Assembly (NCBI RefSeq): GCF_023896955.1
Contig: NZ_JAMHIW010000011.1
Coordinates: 62,001 to 126,000, forward strand
DNA length: 64,000 nucleotides
DNA from: Micromonospora sp. RHAY321
GTDB lineage: Bacteria > Actinomycetota > Actinomycetes > Mycobacteriales > Micromonosporaceae
Reading direction: 5' to 3'
Part shown: piece after piece, positions 1-9,696 of the stretch
How the letters are laid out: each line of letters opens with the position of its first letter
Numbering within the stretch: position 1 is the stretch's first letter
Notes under the pieces: model-generated
What the model was told of the DNA's origin: nothing
Database searches by the model: none
What the model saw: only the letters and a program-made list of their open reading frames with translations
Made by a program: the position numbers and the translations under genes

Positions 1-752
1 CACTCGTCGGCGCGGAACGGCCGGTGGAACCAGAGCGCGTGGTCGAGGCTCGCACCGACCACACCGCCGGGCCCCCACACCTCGCCGTGCACGGAGAGCA
101 CCGAGTCCAGCAGGGTGAGGTCCGAGGCGTAGGTGAGCGCGCAGGCGTGCAGCAGCGGGTCGTCCGGCAGCTTGCCGTCGATGCGCATCCAGACCCGCTG
201 GTGCGGGTCGGCGGGCCGGTCACCGGGGCGGACCCAGCCGGGCTCGCCGACGTAGCGCACGTCGATCGGACGCGGGATCTGACCCCAGATGCCCAGCCGC
301 TCCGGGTAGCGGGACAGCCGATCGGTCATCGTCGGCACGTCCTGCGGCGACGGCACCTCCAGCGGGGCCGGGGCCTGGTGGTCCAGACCCTCCTCGGCCC
401 GCTGGAAGGACGCCGACATGAAGAAGATCGGCTTGTCGTGCTGGAGCGCGACCGCGCGGCGGACCGAGAAGGACCGGCCGTCGCGGATGTTCTCCACCTG
501 GTACTCGATCGGCTCGACCGGGTCGCCCGGCCGGACGAAGTAGCCGTGCAGCGAGTGCACGAACCGCTCCGGGTCGACCGTGCGGCCGGCGGCGACCAGG
601 GCCTGACCGGCGACCTGGCCGCCGTACACCCGCTGCGGACCGACCGGCGGGCTCATCCCCCGGAAGGTCATCTCGCCGGTCGGGTCGAGGTCGAGCACCT
701 CCAGGAGCTGGTCCACCGCCGCCTGGCCGACCGCGACCGGGCTGTCGCTCAC
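1..752 (-). CDS. tesB: Acyl-CoA thioesterase II, C-terminus cut by window edge
   Basis: Hydrolyses acyl-CoA thioesters to free acid and CoA in the cytosol. The visible N-terminal 250 residues read as a TesB double-hotdog protein: an early YGGQVAGQAL stretch, then SLHGYFVRPGDP and RDGRSFSVRRAVALQ. The GTG start at 752 overlaps the pyruvate kinase stop as GTGA, so the two genes are translationally coupled. The frame is open to position 1, so the last part of the second hotdog domain lies outside the window. Family assignment is firm; the substrate chain length cannot be told from sequence. Confidence 0.88.
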   Translation of the reverse strand, partial: MSDSPVAVGQAAVDQLLEVLDLDPTGEMTFRGMSPPVGPQRVYGGQVAGQALVAAGRTVDPERFVHSLHGYFVRPGDPVEPIEYQVENIRDGRSFSVRRAVALQHDKPIFFMSASFQRAEEGLDHQAPAPLEVPSPQDVPTMTDRLSRYPERLGIWGQIPRPIDVRYVGEPGWVRPGDRPADPHQRVWMRIDGKLPDDPLLHACALTYASDLTLLDSVLSVHGEVWGPGGVVGASLDHALWFHRPFRADE

Positions 753-2197
753 TGCAGCGCCCGCGCCGACGCCGCGTCGACCAGCGAGCCGAGCTGGTGT
801 ACGCGCAGCGTGTTGGTCGAGCCGGGGGTGCCGGGCGGGCTGCCCGCCACGATCACCACGTAGTCGCCCGGGTTGGCCCGGTTGAGACCGAGCAGCGCCT
901 CGTCGACCTGGCGGAACATGTCGTCGGTGTGCTGCACGAACGGCATCAGGAAGGTCTCCACGCCCCAGGTCAGGGCGAGCTGGCTGCGCACCTCGGGGAC
1001 CGGGGTGAAGGCCAGCAGCGGCAGGTCGCAGTGCAGCCGGGACAGCCGACGGACGGTGTCACCGGTCTGCGAGAAGGCGACCAGCGCCTTGGCGTTGATG
1101 GCGCGGGCGATCGACGAGGCGGCCACGGTGAGCGCGCCACCGTGGGTACGCGGGTCGTGCTGCAACCGGGGCACGCCGATCGAGCCGGACTCGGTGGTCA
1201 TCACGATCTTGGCCATGGTGCTGACGGTCAGGACCGGGTACTTGCCGACGCTGGTCTCGCCGGACAGCATCACGGCGTCCGCGCCGTCGAGGACCGCGTT
1301 GGCCACGTCGGAGGCCTCCGCCCGGGTAGGGCGGGAATTCTCGATCATGGAGTCGAGCATCTGGGTGGCCACGATGACCGGCTTGGCGTTCTCCCGGCAG
1401 AGCTGCACGGCCCGCTTCTGCACCAGCGGAACCTGGTCCAGCGGCATCTCGACACCGAGGTCACCACGGGCGACCATGACGCCGTCGAAGGCCAGCACGA
1501 TGGCCTCGAGGTGCTCCACCGCCTCCGGCTTCTCGACCTTGGCCAGCACCGGCCGGAACACGCCCTCCTCGGCCATGATGCCGTGCACGAGCTTGATGTC
1601 CTCGGCGGAGCGGACGAAGGAGAGGGCGACCAGGTCGACGCCGAGCCCCAGGGAGAAGCGCAGGTCCTCGGCGTCCTTCTCCGACATGGCCGGCACGCTG
1701 ACCGCCACGTTGGGCAGCGAGACGCCCTTGTTGTTGGAGACCGGCCCACCCTCGGTGACCAGGCAGCGGATGTCGTTGCCCGTGACGTCGGTGACCTCGA
1801 CGGCGACCCGGCCGTCGTCGATCAGCAGGCGGTCACCGGGCTTCACCTCGTGCGGCAGCCTGGTGTACGTGCAGGAGACCCGCTCCTTCGTGCCGATGAT
1901 GTCGTCGCCGGTGATCACGACCGAGTCGCCGGTGCGCCACTCGTGCGGGCCGTCGGCGAACTTGCCGAGCCGGATCTTGGGACCCTGGAGGTCGGCGAGG
2001 ACGGCCACCGGCTTACCGGCCGCCTCGGACGCCTCCCGGACCAGTCGGTAGACCGCCTCGTGGTCGGCGTGGCTGCCGTGGCTGAAGTTGAGCCTGGCCA
2101 CGTTCATGCCGGCCTCGACGAGGCCCCGGATGCGCTCCGGGGACGAGGTGGCGGGACCAAGAGTGCAGACGATCTTCGCGCGGCGTGTCACGCCCAT
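749..2197 (-). CDS. pyk: Pyruvate kinase
   Basis: Converts phosphoenolpyruvate and ADP to pyruvate and ATP, the last step of glycolysis. The 482 residues match the usual family length. The N-terminus RRAKIVCTLGPAT, the barrel motif LNFSHG, the active-site segment VEKPEAVEHL and VMVARGDLGVEMP, and MLSGETSVGKYP are all visible; the C-terminal regulatory domain follows. ATG 2197 is chosen because GAAGGAGAG lies 8-10 bases upstream; the open frame continues further upstream only as non-coding sequence. It is the first gene of a two-gene unit with tesB (4-base overlap). Confidence 0.97.
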   Translation of the reverse strand: MGVTRRAKIVCTLGPATSSPERIRGLVEAGMNVARLNFSHGSHADHEAVYRLVREASEAAGKPVAVLADLQGPKIRLGKFADGPHEWRTGDSVVITGDDIIGTKERVSCTYTRLPHEVKPGDRLLIDDGRVAVEVTDVTGNDIRCLVTEGGPVSNNKGVSLPNVAVSVPAMSEKDAEDLRFSLGLGVDLVALSFVRSAEDIKLVHGIMAEEGVFRPVLAKVEKPEAVEHLEAIVLAFDGVMVARGDLGVEMPLDQVPLVQKRAVQLCRENAKPVIVATQMLDSMIENSRPTRAEASDVANAVLDGADAVMLSGETSVGKYPVLTVSTMAKIVMTTESGSIGVPRLQHDPRTHGGALTVAASSIARAINAKALVAFSQTGDTVRRLSRLHCDLPLLAFTPVPEVRSQLALTWGVETFLMPFVQHTDDMFRQVDEALLGLNRANPGDYVVIVAGSPPGTPGSTNTLRVHQLGSLVDAASARALQ

Positions 2198-2215
2198 CAG
2201 GCTAGTCTCTCCTTC

Positions 2216-2237
2216 GGGTCGGACTCGGGGCCGACCC
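2216..2237 (-). promoter_or_regulatory. Hairpin in the pyk 5' leader
   Basis: GGGTCGG at 2216-2222 pairs perfectly with CCGACCC at 2231-2237 around an 8-base loop, immediately upstream of the pyk ribosome binding site (GAAGGAGAG). In mRNA it would be a 7-bp GC-only stem. It could tune translation or simply stabilise the leader. There is no U-tract, so it is unlikely to be a terminator. Confidence 0.4.
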
Positions 2238-2396
2238 CTTGCAGGCAGCGGAACAGTTGTCCAACGACGCGCGGTGCGCGTCGGGCCGGCGGGCGGAACC
2301 GCACCGGGAACGTTGTGGCGACGGGCATCGGCGACCGCGCGCCGGGAATCGTACGCCTCTGCCGCCGCACACCCTCGGGGTGCTCCCGCCGGCCGC

Positions 2397-3779
2397 TCAC
2401 CCGGCGTGCCCCACCGGCGGCAGGGTGGGCACCGCGGTGAGCAGGTCACGCGGGTCGTAGCGCCGCTTGGCCCGGCGCAGCCGCGCCCAGTTCGCGCCGT
2501 AGGCCGACCGGACCCGGTCGGTCTCCTCCGGGGCGAGCAGGTTGGGGTAGCCACCGGGCAGGGCGTGCGGGGCGAGCGCCGCCGAGGTGCGCTCGGCCCA
2601 GTCCCGGTGCGGCCCCACCACCCCGCCCGGTGGCCACACGGCGATGATCTCGGTCAGCAGGTGGTCGGCGCGCAGGCCGAACGCCGTGTCGGCGAGCCGG
2701 ACCCGGCTGGCCGCGCCGTGGAAGTGGTGCAGGGCCAGCGCGGAGAACGGCGAGCTGACCTGCCGGGCGGCGTCGACCAGCACGTCGACCGCGCCGTCGG
2801 TGAGGGTGGGCAGCCAACGGGTCCGCAGCAGGTAGTGGTTGCCGTCGACCATCCCGCCGTCGAACATCCGCAGCGCCTCCGCGTACGGCAGCGGGCCGAC
2901 CTGGTCGAGCAGCGGAACGCCCAACGCGCGCAGCCGGTCCACCCACGGGCGACCCAGGTCCAGGTCCGGGCCGCTGTAGAACGGGCAGACGAAGATCACC
3001 GGCTCGCCGGCCGGGCCGGGCAGGAAGCCCGCCATCACGGTGAGCTCGTCCGGGGCCTCGGCGAGGAGCGCGGCGTACCCGCGCAGGACGGCGGGCGCCT
3101 CGGAGAGCGCGAACATGATCATGCCGGCCAGGACGGCGGGCAGCCGGTGCGCCCGGTAGCGCAGCGCGGTGACGACGCCCAGGTTGCCGCCGCCACCGCG
3201 GAGCGCCCAGTACAGCTCGGCGGCGTGGTCGGCGTCGGCGGTGACCCGGCGGCCGTCGGCGAGAACCACCTCCGCCCCGATCAGGTTGTCCAGGGCCAGA
3301 CCGAACCGGCCGCACAGCGGGCCGTACCCGCCGGCGAGGGTCAGCCCGGCCATTCCCACATCGCGGACCACCCCGGTGGGCACCACCAGGTCGTACGGGC
3401 CGGCGGCGGTCAGCAGGTCGTCGGCGGTCGCGCCGCCGGCCACCGTCACCGTGGCCGCGTCCGGGTCGACCTGGACCGCGCGCAGACCGGTCAGGTCGAG
3501 CACCAGGCCGCCGTCGCGCAGTGCCCGGCCGGCCCAGTCGTGCCCGCCGGAACGGACCGACAGTGGCAGGTGACAGCGGGCCGCGATGCCGACGACGCTG
3601 GCGACCTCGTCGGCGTCCAGGCACCGGGCGACCAGCGCGGGCGCACGCTCCACGGCGGCGTTCCACAGGCGGGTGGCGGCGACGAACCCGGGATCGCCCG
3701 GCTCGTGGAGCCGGTCACCGAGCAGAGCGCGCAGCCGGGCGGTGGCCGAGGCGACATCGGGGGTGGCGGCGGAGCTCAT
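2397..3779 (-). CDS. FAD-binding oxidoreductase, berberine-bridge (BBE) type
   Basis: A 460-residue flavoenzyme of the PCMH/FAD_binding_4 plus BBE family. The N-terminal FAD domain has the SVRSGGHDWAGR segment, whose histidine is the usual site of covalent FAD attachment, then GGGATADDLL and GLTLAGGYG. The C-terminus YGANWARLRRAKRRYDPRD is the BBE signature. ATG 3779 is preceded by GAGGAG. There is no signal peptide. Such enzymes oxidise sugars or secondary metabolites using O2; the substrate is not predictable here. It is a single gene separated by about 200 bases from pyk. Confidence 0.85.
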   Translation of the reverse strand: MSSAATPDVASATARLRALLGDRLHEPGDPGFVAATRLWNAAVERAPALVARCLDADEVASVVGIAARCHLPLSVRSGGHDWAGRALRDGGLVLDLTGLRAVQVDPDAATVTVAGGATADDLLTAAGPYDLVVPTGVVRDVGMAGLTLAGGYGPLCGRFGLALDNLIGAEVVLADGRRVTADADHAAELYWALRGGGGNLGVVTALRYRAHRLPAVLAGMIMFALSEAPAVLRGYAALLAEAPDELTVMAGFLPGPAGEPVIFVCPFYSGPDLDLGRPWVDRLRALGVPLLDQVGPLPYAEALRMFDGGMVDGNHYLLRTRWLPTLTDGAVDVLVDAARQVSSPFSALALHHFHGAASRVRLADTAFGLRADHLLTEIIAVWPPGGVVGPHRDWAERTSAALAPHALPGGYPNLLAPEETDRVRSAYGANWARLRRAKRRYDPRDLLTAVPTLPPVGHAG

Positions 3780-3911
3780 GGCGACTCCTCGACCGGGGCC
3801 GGTCGACGACGCGGGGTGCGCCCCGACGGTGGTCCTCGGTGGGCGCGACCGTAGCACCGGCGGGCCGCCGACCGCCGTCACCATCACGACAGGCGCCGAT
3901 GGCTCGATCGG

Positions 3912-4277
3912 TCAGCTCTGGGCCTTGGCCAGCGGAAACTCCAACGAGCCCGCCGGGCAGAGGAAGGTCAGCACGTCCAGCCGGTAGAGCCCGGCCTGCA
4001 CCGCCGGGTCGGCCTCCAGCACGCTGCGCACGTCCTCGACGCTGCCGGTGCGGGCCAGCCCGAAACCGATCGGCGGCTCCGGGTTGTTGGTCGTCCCGTC
4101 GATCGAGCCGGCGACGAGGATGATCCCGCGGCGCTGCAACGCCTGCATGTGCTCGGCGTGCTCGGCCTGCAACCGCTGCACGGTCTCGGGGGGCAGGGCC
4201 CGTCCGGCCGCGCCGGGATAGATCACGACGCACTCGTACGTGTCGAGCGCGAAGTCGACCTGCGGCACTCCCGCCAT
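3912..4277 (-). CDS. YCII-related domain protein
   Basis: A 121-residue YCII-like ferredoxin-fold protein. It shows the acidic N-terminal strand YECVVIYPG, a helix with LQAEHAEHMQALQRRGIILVAG, where the histidine of the family sits, and the C-terminal half ADPAVQAGLYRLDVLTF typical of YCII proteins. The biochemical role of the family is mostly unknown; small-molecule binding or hydrolase-like activity is suspected. ATG 4277 has GGAGGGAG eight bases upstream. It is divergently oriented from the next gene, with 263 bases between them holding only promoter-type sequence. Confidence 0.78.
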   Translation of the reverse strand: MAGVPQVDFALDTYECVVIYPGAAGRALPPETVQRLQAEHAEHMQALQRRGIILVAGSIDGTTNNPEPPIGFGLARTGSVEDVRSVLEADPAVQAGLYRLDVLTFLCPAGSLEFPLAKAQS

Positions 4278-4540
4278 GGGTGCTCCCTCCGCCGTCGGCC
4301 GGGAACCCACCGGCCCGGCTGCCCGGACCGGCGTCACCGGCACGCGCCCAGCGTCGCACGCCGGTGGCGGTCGCACCTGTCGCTCCGCTCAACTGGCCCC
4401 GGTCGGGCCTGGCGGTGGCCGCGCGACGCGGTGGTCGCCTCCCGACGATCAGGCCGCTGGTGGCCATCCGACACGTCGGCCGAGCCGGTGCCGGCACCGA
4501 CTACGGTGGACGGTCCGGACGGCGGCGGTGGGAGGTCGGG

Positions 4541-4861
4541 ATGCGCGACGACGAGCCGGCGGCGGGCACGCTGCCGTACGTCGAGGTCACCGACGAGGCG
4601 TACGCGGCGCAGGCCGCGGCGGGCTTCACGGTGCGGGAGTTCGGGTTCGCGGTGCTGCTCAGCGGGCGGTGCCCCCGCTGCGACCACACGATGACCAGCA
4701 CGGTGGTCGACGAGCTGTTCCGGCGGGAGACGCCGGCTGCCGCCCCGGACCCGGGCTACCGGACGGTGCTCTGCGAGTGCGAGGCCGACCATCCGTCGCG
4801 CCCCGCCGGGCTGCGCGGCTGCGGCGCGTACTGGACGCTGCGGCTGGAGGTCGAGGCGTGA
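4541..4861 (+). CDS. Small four-cysteine (zinc-ribbon-like) protein
   Basis: A 106-residue cytosolic protein I cannot name. Cysteines are arranged as CPRC at about residues 46-49, then CECEADHP and GCGAYW near the C-terminus, which suggests one zinc site. ATG 4541 follows GGGAGGTCGGG. Its stop overlaps the GTG of the next gene (GTGA at 4858-4861), so it is co-translated with a membrane protein. That pair runs convergently into the CHAT protease gene, ending only 24 bases from its stop. A role as adaptor or regulator of the CHAT protein is inference. Confidence 0.7.
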   Translation: MRDDEPAAGTLPYVEVTDEAYAAQAAAGFTVREFGFAVLLSGRCPRCDHTMTSTVVDELFRRETPAAAPDPGYRTVLCECEADHPSRPAGLRGCGAYWTLRLEVEA

Positions 4862-5355
4862 TCCGGCTCCGCCCGGGGCCGCCCGCGACCGTCGACGACC
4901 TGCACCGGGCGCAGCAGCTGGCCGGGTTGCTGCGCGGCGAGTTGGAGCGGGTCCGCGCGGCGGCGGTGGCCTGGCGCAACGGCCTTGGCGGGCTGCTGGT
5001 GGCGCTCGTCGGGTTCAGCCTGATCCGGGGCCGCACCGACGTCACGACGCTCGCGCCGGGGTGGGGTGCGCTGGTGGGGGTCCTGCTGCTCGCCGCGCTG
5101 GTGGCGGGCGTGGGCGGGGCGCTGGCGCTGCTGCGCGCGGCGCACGGCCGGCTGGCGGTGACCCCGGTGGCGGCGCTTCCGCCGACCCCGCTCGGCGACC
5201 ACCTGGAGGCGATGGCGGCGGTCCGGTCGCTGCGGACCGGGGTATGGCTCGTGCTGCTCTGCACCGCGCTGCTCGTCGCCGCGGTGGGCGTGACCTGGTA
5301 CGCGCCCGCCCGCCACGATCCGCCAGCCGCCGTCTCCACCGGGCCAACGCGGTAA
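4858..5355 (+). CDS. Two-helix membrane protein of unknown function
   Basis: A 165-residue protein with a cytosolic N-terminal helix (LHRAQQLAGLLRGELERVRAA-type heptads), then hydrophobic stretches: GLGGLLVALVGFSLI around residues 42-56, GALVGVLLLAALVAGVGGALALL around 70-92, and VWLVLLCTALLVAAVGVTWY near the end. GTG 4858 overlaps the stop of the four-cysteine gene. No family recognised. Position suggests it anchors or senses for the neighbouring gene products; nothing in the sequence proves this. Confidence 0.7.
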   Translation: MIRLRPGPPATVDDLHRAQQLAGLLRGELERVRAAAVAWRNGLGGLLVALVGFSLIRGRTDVTTLAPGWGALVGVLLLAALVAGVGGALALLRAAHGRLAVTPVAALPPTPLGDHLEAMAAVRSLRTGVWLVLLCTALLVAAVGVTWYAPARHDPPAAVSTGPTR

Positions 5356-5379
5356 CTCCGCACCGGGTGGCGGCACCGG

Positions 5380-8300
5380 TCAGGGGCCGAGGTGGGCGTA
5401 GCCGGCCCAGGTGTCGGGCCGGTCGGGCAGGACGGCGCGGAGCCGGCGGACCGCCTGGTGCAGGGCCACCGCCGCCCGGTCCGGTGCGATCCCGCCGGGC
5501 ACCGCCAGGCCGGCGTACAGGTCGGCGCAGAGTCGCACGGTCAACGCGTCCGAGATGGACCAGAGCGCGCCGATGACGTGCCGGAACCCGGCGAGCTGGA
5601 ACGCGGTGCCGAGGGTGAGCGCCTCGTCGGGCAGGGCCGCGCCGCCGCGCACCGTCTCGCAGGCCGACAGGACGGCCAGCGCCGCCGGGCTGCCGGCGGG
5701 CCGCCACAGGTCCCGCACGTGCAGCGGGCCGCCGGCCAGCGCGAGGCGGCCCCACGCCGGGGCGCGCAGGTCCTGGGTGCCGTGACAGGACAGGTGGGCG
5801 ACCGGCTGGCCGGGCAGCGCGGCGAGCACCGCCGCCGGGCTGGCCGCCGGGCCGAGCAGTGCGCGGACCCGTGGCAGGTGCCGACGGACGATCTCCACCT
5901 CCCGGTCGACGCCGGGCAGGTCGGCCAGGCCGGGGGTCTGCGGCATGCCGACGACCAGCGCCGAGCCGACCGGCTCGGGCCGGGCCGGAACGCCGCGTCG
6001 GGCGTGCCCCAGCGCTCGCAGCGACGCGGTGTACGACGGCACCACCCGGTCCAGCACCCCGTCGCCGCCGTCGAGCGGGCCGGCCGCGTGCAACGGGAGC
6101 AGGGTGAGCAGCCCGGTCGGGCACCACCACAACCGTGGCCAGTCCGGTACGGGGCCGGACGGGTCGACGGTCGACGCGTCCGACGGCCTCGGGCCGGGGG
6201 TGGCGGCGTCGAGCACCGGTGCGGCGACCACCCTCCACAGCCAGTCCAGTGTCTGGCCGACCTCCGTCCGCGCCGCCGCCCGGCGTCGCTGTGCCGCCGG
6301 CTCCGGGCCGTCCGGCACCGCCGCCCCGGTGAGCACCGCGATCGCGGTCAGGAAACCCGCCGTGCGGGCGACCAGGTCGACCAGGGTCAGCCCGGGCAGC
6401 GGCACCACGGTGGCCCGACCGTCGGCGACCACCAGTGCGTCGCACCGCCGGGCGGCGACGTTGACCAGCACCACCGGACCACCGACAGCGGCCCCGGCCA
6501 GGGTGGCGAACGGCGGTGGACGGAGAAAGTCGGCGAAGCCCGGCTGGTCGCGGATCTCGGCGAGCAGGTCGCGTCGGCGGGTGGCGAGGTCGTACCGCTG
6601 CTCCGGGGTCGACCCGGCCGCCGACGCCACGCCGCTCCCCCACCCGCCCGGTGACAGCACGCCGCCGGAGGACAGCGGGTCGACCGGTGACACCGAAGCG
6701 AGCGGCGGCGGCGTGGCGAAGCCGTCGAGGGCGGCCTGCAGGTCGGTGAGCCGGGCGGCCAGCCGGGGAGCCCGGGCGCGCAGCGCGGCCAGGTCGGCGC
6801 TCGCGTCGTGCGCCCGGGTCAGCAGGACGCCCCGGCCGTACTCCAGCAGTTCGACGGCGCGCTCCGGGCGGTCGAGGGCGACGGCGACCGCCGCCGCGTC
6901 GCTGGCCAGCCCGGGGAACAGCCCGAGCAGGCGGGCCTGGTCGTCGGGGTCCATGCCGTGCCAGGCCACCAGGTCGATCAGCTCGATGGCCGTGGCGTAC
7001 CCGTCGAGCGCGGCCGGCAGGTCGCCCGCCGCGGCGGCGTGTTCGGCGTACCGGCTGGCCGCCGACGCCCGCAGCAGCGACGGCGCGGACTCCGTCGCGG
7101 CGGCGGCACGCAGCGCGGCGGTCGCCTCGACCAGCACGGAGGGGTCGCCGGCACCAGCGCCGGCGGCGGGGCCCGCGACGGCCTCCAGGGCGGTGGCCAG
7201 GTTGCTCAGGCACATGGTGCGCGCGGGGTGCTCGACGGGCAGCGCCTCGACCGCCGCCCGGTAGGCGGCGAGCATCGCGCTGGCGTCCGCGTCGTCGCGG
7301 CCGGCCCGGTAGCGCAGCAGCAACGCGCTACCGAGGTTGGTGAGGATCCGGTGCCGGTCGCCCCCGGCCGACGGCTGGTGCTCGCTCAACCGTTGCAGCA
7401 GCCGGACCGCCTCGTCCAGTGCGGCCGGGTCGCCGCGCAGGCGGTGGCGCAGCAGATGGGCCAGCGCCAGGGTGGCGACCGCCTGGGTGTACTCGGCGGG
7501 CTCGGCCTCCTGCTCGGCCAGCTCCACCGCCTCGCGTAGCGCCGTCACCGCGGCGTCGGAGTCGTCGGCGATGCCGGCCGCGACCTCGTCGGCGGGCTCA
7601 CCACCGGCGGGCAGCGCGCCGTCCAGGGCGAGCTCCACGCGGCGGTTCAACGCCGAGCCGTAGTTGGTCAGCGCCGGCAGCCGGTCGGGGTGCCCGGGCG
7701 GCACGGTCCCGGTCACCTGTCCCAGCACCTGGATCGCCTCGGTCAGGGTGGCCAGGTCCTGGGTGGAGGCGAACAGGCCCTGCAGCACCAGGCCCAGGTT
7801 CGAGCGGTACCGGGGCAGCAGGACGGCGTCCGGTGCCACGGCGGCAACCGCGGCCCGCAGCGCCACGGCGGCGGGCTCCAGCAGCGCCGGTTCGCCCGCC
7901 AGGTCGGACAGTTCGCGCAGGGTGTTGCCCAGGTTGTTGAGCACCTGGTGGCGCAGCGGGTCGGCGCGGGCGAGCAGCGTCTCGGCCTCGGTCAACGCGT
8001 CCCGGGCGGCCCGCAGCGCGGTCACCCCACCCAGGTCGGCGTGCCCCCGGCCCAGCGCGTAGCCGAGGTCGGCGAGGCGGCGGGCCCGTTGCGCCGGCTC
8101 CCCGGCGACGGTGACGCTGTCGCGGAGCAGCCGCACCGCCTCGGTGATGTCGTCGGTCCGCCGCCACCGCTCGTACCGGGTCACCAGCAGAGCGGCCACC
8201 GCGTGCCGTATCTCGTCGGGGTCCATGCCGCCGTGGGCCGAGCCCCTACCGGCGGCCGCCGCCCGGTACGCCTCGATCGCCGCGTCGAGGTCGGCCGGGT

Positions 8301-9489
8301 CGCCGTCGGCCTCGTGCCGCTCGGCGAGCAACGTGGCCAGCCCGGCCCGCGCCGTCCCGGCCAGCTCCGGTTCGAGCCCGCCGAACCCGGTCAGCGCCGC
8401 CCGGTACGCCTCGATCGCCGCATCCCGGTCGGCCGGCGCGCGGTCGCGCAGAAACCGTTCGGCGAGCGCCGTGCCGTGCAGCGCGGCGAACCGTGGATCG
8501 CCCGCTGCCCGGGCGGCGGCGAACGCGTCGACCGCCTCGTCGAGGTCAGCCGGCCGGCGCCGCAGCCGCCACCGGTCCCGCAGCCGCTGCCCGAGGTTGG
8601 CGCGCGCCATGGCGCGCACCGACGGGCTGACGCCGGCAGCCCGGGCGGCGTCCCGCAGCAGGATGATCGACTCGTCCAGGTCCCCCGGGGCGGCGTCGAC
8701 CTCGTACCGGTCGCCCAGCACGTTGCCGAGGTTGAACAGCCGGACCGGACGTTCGGGATCGCCGGCCGGGGTGGACTCCAGGCTCTCCCGGTGCGCGTCG
8801 ATCGCGGCCGCCAGGGCGCGCCGCCGGCCGAGGTGCTGGAACTGGTCGCGGTGCACCCTGCCGAGGGCGGACAGGTAGTGCAGCCGCTCCGGTTCACCCG
8901 GGGGTGTGCCGTCCACGGCCCGCCGCAGCAGCGCCGCCGCCTGATCCGCGCCCCGGTAGTCGCGGTTGTTCTCCGCGGCGGCCATCAGCATGACCGCCTC
9001 GACGAACAGCGCGCCGGCCTCCCCGTCGGGCGACCCGCCCGAACGCCCTCCGGTCCCGGCGCCGCGACCGGACCGGGTCGGCGTGGGCGCCGACCCGCCC
9101 GCGACGCGCGGGCCGGGAATCCGGCCGGCGTCCGGCGGTGACGCTCGGTGCGCGTGCAGCATCGCCAGCAGCGGCGGGGACACCAGCTGCGGGGCGATGC
9201 CCAGCAGGGCCTCGGTGAGCGTGACCGCCTGCCCGAGATCGTCGGCGTCCTCGCCGGAGGGCAGCAGCTGGTAGCGGTACCAGTGCAGGCAGGCGAGGAG
9301 GAAGATGCCCTCGGCGACCGGCTCCGGCAGCGGCCCGTCGGCCGGCGTGGCCGTCACCAGCTCCATGACCGCCTCGGCGTCGCGGATCGCGCCGGAGTCG
9401 AGCACCGCGCGGGGGTCCCTGGTGGCGCCGAAGTCGTCCAGCCGCTCCCGCAGCCGACTCAGCGGGTCGGACCTGAACCGTCGCCACAT
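5380..9489 (-). CDS. TPR-repeat CHAT-domain protease
   Basis: A 1369-residue protein. About residues 30-900 are dominated by degenerate tetratricopeptide repeats, with recurring patterns such as GDLDESIILLRDA, ADLDEAVDAF, ADLDAAIEAYRAA and DPAALDEAVRLL. The C-terminal 350 residues form a CHAT (caspase HetF-associated) peptidase domain with catalytic His1236 in HLSCHG and Cys1277 in LSACET. CHAT proteases of this layout cleave partner proteins after activation through the repeat region, as in gasdermin or conflict systems (family knowledge). ATG 9489 is preceded by GGGGAGG; the reading frame stays open about 1 kb upstream but that part is antisense to the reductase gene. The substrate is unknown. 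Confidence 0.87.
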   Translation of the reverse strand: MWRRFRSDPLSRLRERLDDFGATRDPRAVLDSGAIRDAEAVMELVTATPADGPLPEPVAEGIFLLACLHWYRYQLLPSGEDADDLGQAVTLTEALLGIAPQLVSPPLLAMLHAHRASPPDAGRIPGPRVAGGSAPTPTRSGRGAGTGGRSGGSPDGEAGALFVEAVMLMAAAENNRDYRGADQAAALLRRAVDGTPPGEPERLHYLSALGRVHRDQFQHLGRRRALAAAIDAHRESLESTPAGDPERPVRLFNLGNVLGDRYEVDAAPGDLDESIILLRDAARAAGVSPSVRAMARANLGQRLRDRWRLRRRPADLDEAVDAFAAARAAGDPRFAALHGTALAERFLRDRAPADRDAAIEAYRAALTGFGGLEPELAGTARAGLATLLAERHEADGDPADLDAAIEAYRAAAAGRGSAHGGMDPDEIRHAVAALLVTRYERWRRTDDITEAVRLLRDSVTVAGEPAQRARRLADLGYALGRGHADLGGVTALRAARDALTEAETLLARADPLRHQVLNNLGNTLRELSDLAGEPALLEPAAVALRAAVAAVAPDAVLLPRYRSNLGLVLQGLFASTQDLATLTEAIQVLGQVTGTVPPGHPDRLPALTNYGSALNRRVELALDGALPAGGEPADEVAAGIADDSDAAVTALREAVELAEQEAEPAEYTQAVATLALAHLLRHRLRGDPAALDEAVRLLQRLSEHQPSAGGDRHRILTNLGSALLLRYRAGRDDADASAMLAAYRAAVEALPVEHPARTMCLSNLATALEAVAGPAAGAGAGDPSVLVEATAALRAAAATESAPSLLRASAASRYAEHAAAAGDLPAALDGYATAIELIDLVAWHGMDPDDQARLLGLFPGLASDAAAVAVALDRPERAVELLEYGRGVLLTRAHDASADLAALRARAPRLAARLTDLQAALDGFATPPPLASVSPVDPLSSGGVLSPGGWGSGVASAAGSTPEQRYDLATRRRDLLAEIRDQPGFADFLRPPPFATLAGAAVGGPVVLVNVAARRCDALVVADGRATVVPLPGLTLVDLVARTAGFLTAIAVLTGAAVPDGPEPAAQRRRAAARTEVGQTLDWLWRVVAAPVLDAATPGPRPSDASTVDPSGPVPDWPRLWWCPTGLLTLLPLHAAGPLDGGDGVLDRVVPSYTASLRALGHARRGVPARPEPVGSALVVGMPQTPGLADLPGVDREVEIVRRHLPRVRALLGPAASPAAVLAALPGQPVAHLSCHGTQDLRAPAWGRLALAGGPLHVRDLWRPAGSPAALAVLSACETVRGGAALPDEALTLGTAFQLAGFRHVIGALWSISDALTVRLCADLYAGLAVPGGIAPDRAAVALHQAVRRLRAVLPDRPDTWAGYAHLGP

Positions 9490-9696
9490 CGCGCCTCCCC
9501 GACCGGCCGCACCGATGGGATCAGGCGTAGCAGATCGGACACGGCGGGCGCCAGCGGTACGACGACGCCGATCGGATCGGGCCGTGTCCAGGCACACAGT
9601 CGACCGACACGCGGTATGACCGTCGCATTCCGGGGGATGATCACCTGGTGGCGGAGTTTCCATCCCCGCCGCGACGACACGATTGGGGATCCGCGT

